From the NCBI GenBank assembly GCA_002150815.3, contig NDFF03000396.1, forward strand, positions 186,001-250,000: a stretch of DNA of 64,000 nucleotides, read 5' to 3'. The notes under the pieces were generated by a model. It ran no database searches. It was given only the letters and a program-made list of their open reading frames with translations, and was not told the origin of the DNA. Positions 57,254 through 64,000 of the stretch are shown one piece after another. The position numbers and the translations under genes are program-made. Numbering within the stretch: position 1 is the stretch's first letter; the number at the start of each line of letters is the position of its first letter. The stretch comes from Grammothele lineata. Taxonomy: Eukaryota; Basidiomycota; Agaricomycetes; Polyporales; Polyporaceae.

Positions 57254-60200
57254 ATGGCGCACGCACGTGCAGGGAAGAAGTCGAGTAAGAGCTCAAAGAA
57301 AACCGGGGAGAAGGTCCGATGCACCTGTGGGTGCGGATGGAATGTGTCGAAGAGCACACGAAATCGTCACCGAAAACTGCAAGCCCCACCCACTCTGCGC
57401 GCAGCATCAGCTTTACGGAAATATGCGATACGCCAAAACATGGCCACTCACCTCGAGCCTGAGTCTTCACCGGGTGCCGACGCAAATCTCGGAGACTCCC
57501 ACTCGGGTTCTCACCCTTCAGAGTCTGATACGTCCCTCTCGGACATCTCCTCGGTATCGGGCGGGACCGCCGATCATTTGGACGGCACTCAGGGCTCGAT
57601 AGACTCGGATGCGGAGGAGGGTTTGGCGGAAGTGAGAAGTGATGGTGTACGTGATGGCTCACCAGAGGCGAGCATGGTGGGGATAGAGTTTGACTACGTG
57701 GATGCGCGTGAGTAATGGAAACATCCTTCAAAGGAGCATTGCTGACCGTCAGTCATATCATTAGCCATAGACGATGAGCCGTCGAAAGGTGCTGAGGACC
57801 TTTTTGAGCATGTGCAATCGAGTGTCATGTCAGCAAGGCGCTCTTACCGGGTTCTTGTTGAGGACTACGAGAGTGACACAGATAGCGATGAAGACGGCTC
57901 ATCTGATTCGTCCTCTGATTCATCTGAGGATGACGACATTGGGGACTGGCAGTCTGACTCGGACGACGAGGAATTCTTCCCGGAGTTGGGAGCGCGAGAC
58001 TACCTATATGCGGCATTTTTGGATCGCGTAACGGCACTAGGTCAGTTCGGTGCCCATTCGATACTATTAACTGAGGCAGCCAGCTGAATGAACTCACAAT
58101 ATAGACTCTCGACTCAGTGATGCGGATAAGCAGTTGCTACACATCTTCGCCTACCAGCTAAAGCATAAGCTCACTGAGGAAGCATATAATGACCTCCCAC
58201 ACACCTTCGACATTCCCGGCGGCCTCCCCTCCCTCAAACAACTCCGCTCCCGTGTCGCCTTTCTCTCCGGTCTTCAGCCCGAATGTTTCGATTGCTGCAT
58301 CCAATCGTGTCTTGCATACACCGGCCCATATGCTGATCTCGATGCTTGTCCGTACTGCCAGGAACCGCGATACGATGAATACGGTGCCCCTCGTCAGCAG
58401 TTCTCGTACCTGTCTATAATCATACAACTTGTCGCATTGTACGCCAACAAAGACAAAGCCGAAGCGATGTCTTACCGGGATTCTTTCAAGGCACAGCCTG
58501 GGATCGTCCAAGACGTCTTCAACTCGACACACTATCACAACCTCCGAGGGAAGCCAATCGTTATTGATGGGCAGCCGGTAGGGGCTACGTACTTTGCAGA
58601 CCGTCGTGATATTGCTTTGGGACTATCAACGGACGGTTTTGCTCCATGGAGGCGTCGCAAGAAGACAGCCTGGCCACTCATCCTATACAACTATAACCTC
58701 CCACCTGAGGTCCGATTCCACAAGGAGAACATCATACCTATCGGCGTGATCCCTGGCCCACGCAAACCTAAGGACTTCGACTCATTCCTCTGGCCCGCCG
58801 TCCAGGAGCTCTTGAAGCTGACTATCGGTGTTCCTGCCTACGACATACTCTCCGCATCCTCATTCCTCCTCCATGCCTTCCTGATTCTCGTATCTGGAGA
58901 CATGCCTGCGGTGTCAATGGTTATGCAGATTAAGGGGCACAACGGGTACGCACCGTGCCGTATGTGCAAGATCACTGGGCTCCGGGTGCCTGGGAGCCGG
59001 GCTACCACTCACTACGTCCCCCTCAACCGTGCACGACACCCTGAGGTGCGCAACAATCCTCGGAGTGTGAAGACATATGATCCCAAGGCACTTCCAATGC
59101 GTGAACATGGGGAGATGATGGAACAGGGCCGGCAAGTCATGGCAGCAAAGACAGGTGCAGAGGCGGAGCGTCTAGCGAAGGCGTCTGGTGTCAAGGGGCT
59201 TCCTTTGCTGAGCTATCTCCCGTCATTGTCGTTCCCCTCATCATTTCCATTCGACTTCATGCACCTCATCTGGGAGAACCTTATCCCCAATCTCATCGCA
59301 CTCTGGACCGGCAAATTCAAGGGACTCGACGAAGGGACTCAAGACTATGTCCTCGAAGACTCAGTCTGGGCTGCAGTCGGAGAGGCTACAGCACGCAGCG
59401 GCAAGACCATCCCCTCCATCTTCGGACCTCGACTTGGGAATATCGCACAGGACCGCTCATCTTGCACAGCAGATGCCTGGTCAGTGTGGACTCTCTACAT
59501 TGCACCCCCTCTCCTCCGTCGACGTTTTTCACAAATGCGATATTACAAACATTTCGTCGATCTTGTTGAGCTCCTCCACCTTTGCCTCCAGTTCGAGATG
59601 CCCCAGGATGACATTAAGCGTATCAGGGAGGGATTTGTGAAATGGGTTATGAAATACGAAGAGTGCGTCACCTCTCCTGGCTATCAGCGAGCTCCATAAC
59701 GTACTGATATCTCTGCTCGGCCCAATTCCTATAGATACTACTATCAAGGAGATCCGGATCGCCTTTCAGCTTGCCCGGTAACTATACATGCGCTTCTTCA
59801 TATTGCAGACGGCATTGAGGCCACGGGACCTGTATGGGCATCCTGGGCTTTCCCCATGGAGCGGTTTTGCGGTGCCCTCCAGTCTGCAATCCGGAGCCGA
59901 CGATATCCTTGGGCAAGCATCGACCGATACATTCTCGAGGTTGCTCAAATTACATTGATCAAATGTACGTATAATCTGCCCGCTTCGGAGCTCTCTATCC
60001 GACATGCAGCACGGCCTGCGGAGACGAATCTACGAGCAGGAGAGTTAGCACTCACTGAGTGTACGTAGCTCATTTGCATTTTCGACTGAGCGGCCGTGGC
60101 TTACCTCGTCGACCGAGCCTTTAGACCCCACGTGCATCCTCATGCCTCGATCTCAGCTCTTCAAGCCGTCAAAAGGTCTGCACGATAAGATTATCGGCGC

Positions 60201-61263
60201 TCTTACAACTCGCTTCACGAAGCGGCCGAGCTCTATCCGACCCCATCTACCGGACGAGTATACTCGGTGGGCGAAATTGCGAATCCTGAACGGCGGTGAC
60301 ACGATCCATGCAGCATCCATGCTCAAGCACAGGGAGGATGTGCGAGACCAAATGTTTGTGCGGGTGAGTTCAAGTTTACAGTCCTGTGTCCGACAGTCTA
60401 ATGTGTATGTTTACATTCTGTTCCTTCGTGCACGCCCTAGTACGAGACGTACGTTGATAAGCACGCATCAGGAAAGGCCCATCTGTCTTCTGGTGTCTTT
60501 GAGTGGTCTTCACTGGGCAGCGTCAAATGCTTGTCAAGACTGCCCTTGGTCTTAGCTAAGACCAGCTAAGACCATAAGTAAAGACTTGAATAAAGACTTT
60601 GGAGCACAGAGACTAAATGGCTCATATATTAAGACTTATTATGAAGCTAGGTAAATGCATTAAAAGCTGCACAAAGGGTTTAAGGTATTTACAAGACAAT
60701 TTAGGGTATCCGTAAGACAGCCTTTGTTGACTCAAGACATAGACAAGACATACCTATTTTACTGTAAGACATATTGCATTACTAAGACACTGTCAAGACA
60801 CTTTTTTGTGGTCTTAACTGGTCTTAGCCAAGACCAAGGGCAGTCTTGACAAGCATTTGACGCTGCCCAGTGAAGACCACTCAAAGACACCAGAAGACAG
60901 ATGGGCCTTTCCTGATGCGCACGGAAGCGCAAGAAGCACCCCGAATTCGAGCTCCAGACGTTCTATGGCCGGCTTGAACATATCATCAGCATCTCATTTG
61001 AGACGGATGCGGCACTCCAAGCCCTCGACCTTGATGAGCCAACGTCGATAGTCCTAGGCGCTGTACAAGCGTGCGCAATCACCACCAGTAATCACCGACT
61101 CGACATCCATTACTACGCAGAGGAGGGCGAGCTCGACGTGCTAGACATCACCTGCATTCAATGCGTTGTCGGAAGGGTGCCAGTCTCGACCACAAGTGAC
61201 AAGTGGGCCATCGTTGATCGAAGCGGCTCACTGTCTCGTGCGTTGGCGGTCGATGATACGTGA
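57254..61263 (+). CDS. Tnp2-type (CACTA/EnSpm-like) transposase, interrupted by a MITE
   Basis: Exons 57254-57707, 57771-58040, 58105-59662 and 59735-59964 join in phase; 60157-60363 and from 60441 onward belong to the same protein, with an unclear link at 59965-60156. The start MAHARAGKKSSKSSKKTGEK leads to a Cys/His/Arg motif (CTCGCGWNVSKSTRNRH), an acidic linker, then the Tnp2 domain: FDCCIQSCLAYTGPYADLDACPYC, GLSTDGFAPWRRRKK, LPPEVRFHKENIIPIGVIPG, MQIKGHNGYAPCRMC, FPFDFMHLIWENLIPNLIALW. The C-terminal MERFCGALQSAIRSRRYPWAS and CVVGRVPVSTT...KWAIVDRSGSL are also typical. It would cut and paste its element by DDE chemistry in the nucleus. A 454-bp inverted-repeat insertion (60465-60918) splits the codons after YETYVDKH, so the present copy is probably not functional. 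Confidence 0.8.
60465..60918. mobile_element. 454-bp MITE with about 100-bp terminal inverted repeats
   Basis: The left end GCATCAGGAAAGGCCC continues for about 101 bp to GGTCTTAGCTAAGACC. The right end is its inverse complement with one visible mismatch and finishes CCTTTCCTGATGC. GCAC flanks both sides (60461-60464 and 60919-60922), a candidate 4-bp target duplication. The interior has no ORF and is filled with AAGAC-type units (AAGACA, TAAGAC, CAAGAC) at short intervals. It lies inside the transposase gene. The near-perfect arms imply recent movement. Confidence 0.85.
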
Positions 61264-62378
61264 TACGGGCTTCCGGGTGTGCACAAAAGGTACGTTTATC
61301 TTTGCTGTGTTACCTCCGAAGGCCTATACCCTATACCACAACGCCAGACTCACTCGGATGATGTGTAGTATCCCCCTTCTCCTCCTAGTACCGCCCATCC
61401 CCCGTGGTACCTCAAGTTGTCCTCTTTACCCTCGCCGCTGCCGCCGTTTCTATGAAATCACCCCCTCCGAGGTTCTCTAATTCACCCGTGCGCCCCCCCG
61501 CAAACTACATGGCAACAAGACTCCGAGTCGACTTGCTTACCATCGGTTATGGATGTGTATTATCCACGCGCAAAGGTGATGAAGAATCCTGGCGTACTAG
61601 GCTGTAAGTCATGGTTCCATCCCCGGTGGGCAGACTTGAGCTCCTCTCTAATGTTTTGAGTCTCCACAGAGTCCTATCGAGGCGACATTGGGACGCGCGC
61701 AGGTTAGGCAATTGCCAGTTTGCCTCACGGATGCTATGGGAGTAGGACAAGAGAAAGAGCGCAGTCGGCCTGGGGCGGCTTGGCCAGCGGCTCTCGGTGG
61801 TGGGACTGCGAGTTATCATTATCGTCATTGTATATGGGTATCAGGGTGCTGGAGGTACTCTCGAGGAGGCAATACCATCCTATGCACGGGTCCGCATCTT
61901 TCCACTGTCGGACAGCCGTGGAAATTACTCGACCGCCACCGTGGATTTGTGCAGCCTGTTACAACATTCCTGCCCGGTATTTTCTTTTTCCTTCCTTGTT
62001 CCTCAATGAGCGCAACCTCTGTACCATTCGGTCCCGCGGCGATTCAACATCGCTATTGTACGTACGACTCATCGTGACTCACTTGGAGTCATAGTCTCGC
62101 GCCCTAGTCACTATTGTCTTGGACTCTCTCGCGATCGTCCATAGCCATTGTTCCCATGTACGTATATAGTTTGGGTCTCCCTGAGGATGCTCCTCAGTTT
62201 GACCTCCTTTTCCAATCGAGGCCTCTCTCCCCATAGAACCCCCGTGTGTCGCTCGCCCTCTACCACAGTGCTCGACTTCGCCTCTTCGGCGTACGTCTAC
62301 CCAGATCCCTCGACCCTCGACCGCGTGCGCTCGTCGTACGTCTCATAGGCGCCCGCGCTGGCCTCGGCGTAACATTAG
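61264..62378. other. Region between transposase gene and gag frame; LTR may lie here
   Basis: No gene is supported. A palindrome CTGAGGATGCTCCTCAG occurs near 62180 and a TATATAG near 62165, features that could belong to a long terminal repeat or leader of the retroelement to the right. The second LTR is outside the window, so limits cannot be set. Confidence 0.35.
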
Positions 62379-64000
62379 GTCAAACCCACCCATCCGCCGA
62401 CCCCCCCAAGTCCAGGCGAACACCGAACACACACAGTCACCCTGGAGTGCACCAGCGAAAGCAGACACGTCTACGACAAGGAAGACGTCACTGACCGTCA
62501 CCTTCAAGAAGAACCCCGCGAGTGGAAAATCTGCAGCGAACAACCCTGCCCACACAGACTTAACTACTACCCAGAAGACGCAGACCGACACAAAGACTTT
62601 GAAAAACCCAGCGAAACAAACCGACAGAAGATCCACAGGAAACGCGGGTACCCCATAGCATCTGGAGCCAGCAACGAACCTCCACTAGCAGACCAAAGCG
62701 CGGACAGACCTCCCTCAGCATCAGACCTTCGCGACGAACAACGCTTCATCGGACTACGGATCGTTACCTGGTCAGACACCCTTGGCTGGGTCTATACCAC
62801 AGGCAAGGACGGAGTCGTATTAGATCGTGTCCAACGAGTACGAAGGAGCGCGTGGGACTCCGGAACACCTGAGAACCCCAGACGTGTACCAGAACCCCGA
62901 ATCCCCACTTCAGCACCTCGTACTAGACCCTCGTCTCGTCTACCGACCCCAGTACCACGACAGCCCACACCAGGACCTTCAAACGCTAAACCCACTCCAC
63001 AACCGTCGGCACCAGGATCCCCAATCCTCGCTCCCCAACCCATCCTTCCTGCAAGGACTCCGCCCCCACCTCCTTCACCAAGCCCACCGCCTCCACCGAC
63101 CCTCATCACCACCATGTCGAATACTCCCAAAGTCTCTGAACGGAAGATCCGTCCTCCGCCGGACTTCAACGGAAACCGCGAAGAGGCAGACAACTTCCTC
63201 AACTCATGCAGAGTCTACCTGCGCCTCAATGCGCAATCCTACTCGACGGACGAAGAAAAGATCATCTTCATCCTGTCGTACATGATAGGAGGATCGGCCG
63301 GACCATGGAAGGATGCGTTCACAACCAAGGCTTTCTCCATCAACCCAACGACATCCCTGGAACATGGGTTTGGCACGCTCACCGACTTCATCAAAGAGTT
63401 CAACAAGTCTTTCGAGCCTTTGAACCCGGTCGACAACGCCATCGCCAAGATGAAAGCCCTGAAACAAACTGGCACGGCCGACGACTACGTCGCCGAGTTT
63501 CTTCCGCTAGCAGTCAGGTCGGGCATCGGGTCTGTAGCAGTCCTTTCGGACTACTTCCTTACCGGACTCAAGAAGGGACTAGTCAACAACATTATGACGG
63601 TAGAGAAGCTCCCCACGACCATGGACGGCTACTACACCCTTGCCTCCCGTTTGGACCTCCAATGGCGTAAAGGACAGGAACTCACCAAAGGATCGTCGGA
63701 GAAGAAGTCGTCTGACTCGAAAGGATCAACGACCTCCACCCAGGGCAAGTCTTCCAATGCCATCAGGCTGAGGAAGCTCACGGACGAAGAACGAACCCGG
63801 TACAAGAAGGAGGGACGGTGCTTTAGATGCCTCGAACTTGGACATGGACAATGGGACTGCCCCCAGAGGAACACCAACACCGTAAGTCCCAACCAAGGGA
63901 CGACGAACACTCCCGCCTACCGCAAGATCAGAATTGCGGCCTCTGAACCCAACAACCCCGCTCCAGCAGAACCAGACACCCCACCATGTAGGCAGGACAT
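62379..64000 (+). mobile_element. 5' part of a Ty3/gypsy-type retrotransposon, cut by window edge
   Basis: One frame stays open from 62379 (just after a TAG that could also be a splice acceptor) to the window end, and it contains the gag coding region from 63114. Protease, reverse transcriptase and integrase would lie to the right, outside the window. The pre-gag part encodes Pro-rich sequence with charged stretches (HVYDKEDVTDRH, RVPEPRIPTSAPRTRP). Confidence 0.7.
63114..64000 (+). CDS. gag: Retrotransposon Gag (nucleocapsid) protein, partial
   Basis: The ATG at 63114 starts MSNTPKVSERKIRPPPDFNG, the usual opening of fungal gypsy Gag proteins (a PxxFxGxREEADNFL-like capsid start). The capsid core includes IGGSAGPWKDAF, LTDFIKEFNKSFEPLNPVDN and MKALKQTGTADDYVAEF. 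A Ser/Lys linker is followed by LTDEERTRYKKEGRCFRC, giving one zinc knuckle CFRCLELGHGQWDC (C-X2-C-X4-H-X4-C, residues 236-249) that binds element RNA. About 295 codons are visible and the frame is still open at the edge, possibly into pol. A longer N-terminus is possible because the same frame is open for 245 codons upstream. No frame damage is seen, so the element may be young. Confidence 0.88.
   Translation, partial: MSNTPKVSERKIRPPPDFNGNREEADNFLNSCRVYLRLNAQSYSTDEEKIIFILSYMIGGSAGPWKDAFTTKAFSINPTTSLEHGFGTLTDFIKEFNKSFEPLNPVDNAIAKMKALKQTGTADDYVAEFLPLAVRSGIGSVAVLSDYFLTGLKKGLVNNIMTVEKLPTTMDGYYTLASRLDLQWRKGQELTKGSSEKKSSDSKGSTTSTQGKSSNAIRLRKLTDEERTRYKKEGRCFRCLELGHGQWDCPQRNTNTVSPNQGTTNTPAYRKIRIAASEPNNPAPAEPDTPPCRQD

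Overview
The window reads as nuclear DNA of a basidiomycete fungus, most likely an Agaricomycete. Genes are short and split by many 50-60 nt introns with GT..AG ends and CTGAC/CTAAC-like branch sites, the DNA is moderately GC-rich, and several proteins belong to families common in mushroom-forming fungi. Nearly all gene models here were built by hand by joining exons. Most were checked by total exon length being divisible by three and by family motifs running unbroken across the junctions.

Layout. 1-7.7 kb: the end of a conserved fungal protein (-), a 492-aa protein of unknown function (-), then a head-to-head mitochondrial pair: a Tim44/MBA1-like mitoribosome receptor (-) and a CHCHD2/Mix17-type twin CX9C protein (+). 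7.7-14 kb: gene-poor. 14-15.9 kb: an arrestin-like protein (+). 15.9-20.1 kb: gene-poor. 20.1-31.2 kb: a dense block with a SYG1/XPR1 SPX-EXS phosphate transporter (+), VPS16 (-), LSM8 (-) and an FAD monooxygenase (-) with an apparent one-base frameshift. 33.3-46.6 kb: a zinc-finger protein (-) divergent from a secreted GH28 pectinase (+), an RmlD/MAT2B-like NAD(P) protein (+), a UDP-glycosyltransferase (-), a secreted beta-lactamase-fold hydrolase (-) and a multi-pass membrane protein (+). 48.7-50.4 kb: a UstYa-like (DUF3328) protein followed by a two-exon 86-aa secreted peptide, a candidate tailoring enzyme/precursor pair.

50.4-64 kb is a transposon graveyard. It holds a degenerate 2.3-kb inverted-repeat element, a 205-bp fold-back element, a Tnp2-type transposase gene head-to-head with a 400-aa Lys-rich/acidic partner gene, a 454-bp MITE with about 100-bp inverted repeats inside the transposase gene, and the start of a Ty3/gypsy-type gag running off the right edge.

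The functional genes are mainly housekeeping: endosome-vacuole tethering, U6 snRNP, phosphate sensing and mitochondria. Mixed in are secreted or metabolic accessory genes (pectinase, hydrolase, glycosyltransferase, monooxygenase, UstYa).
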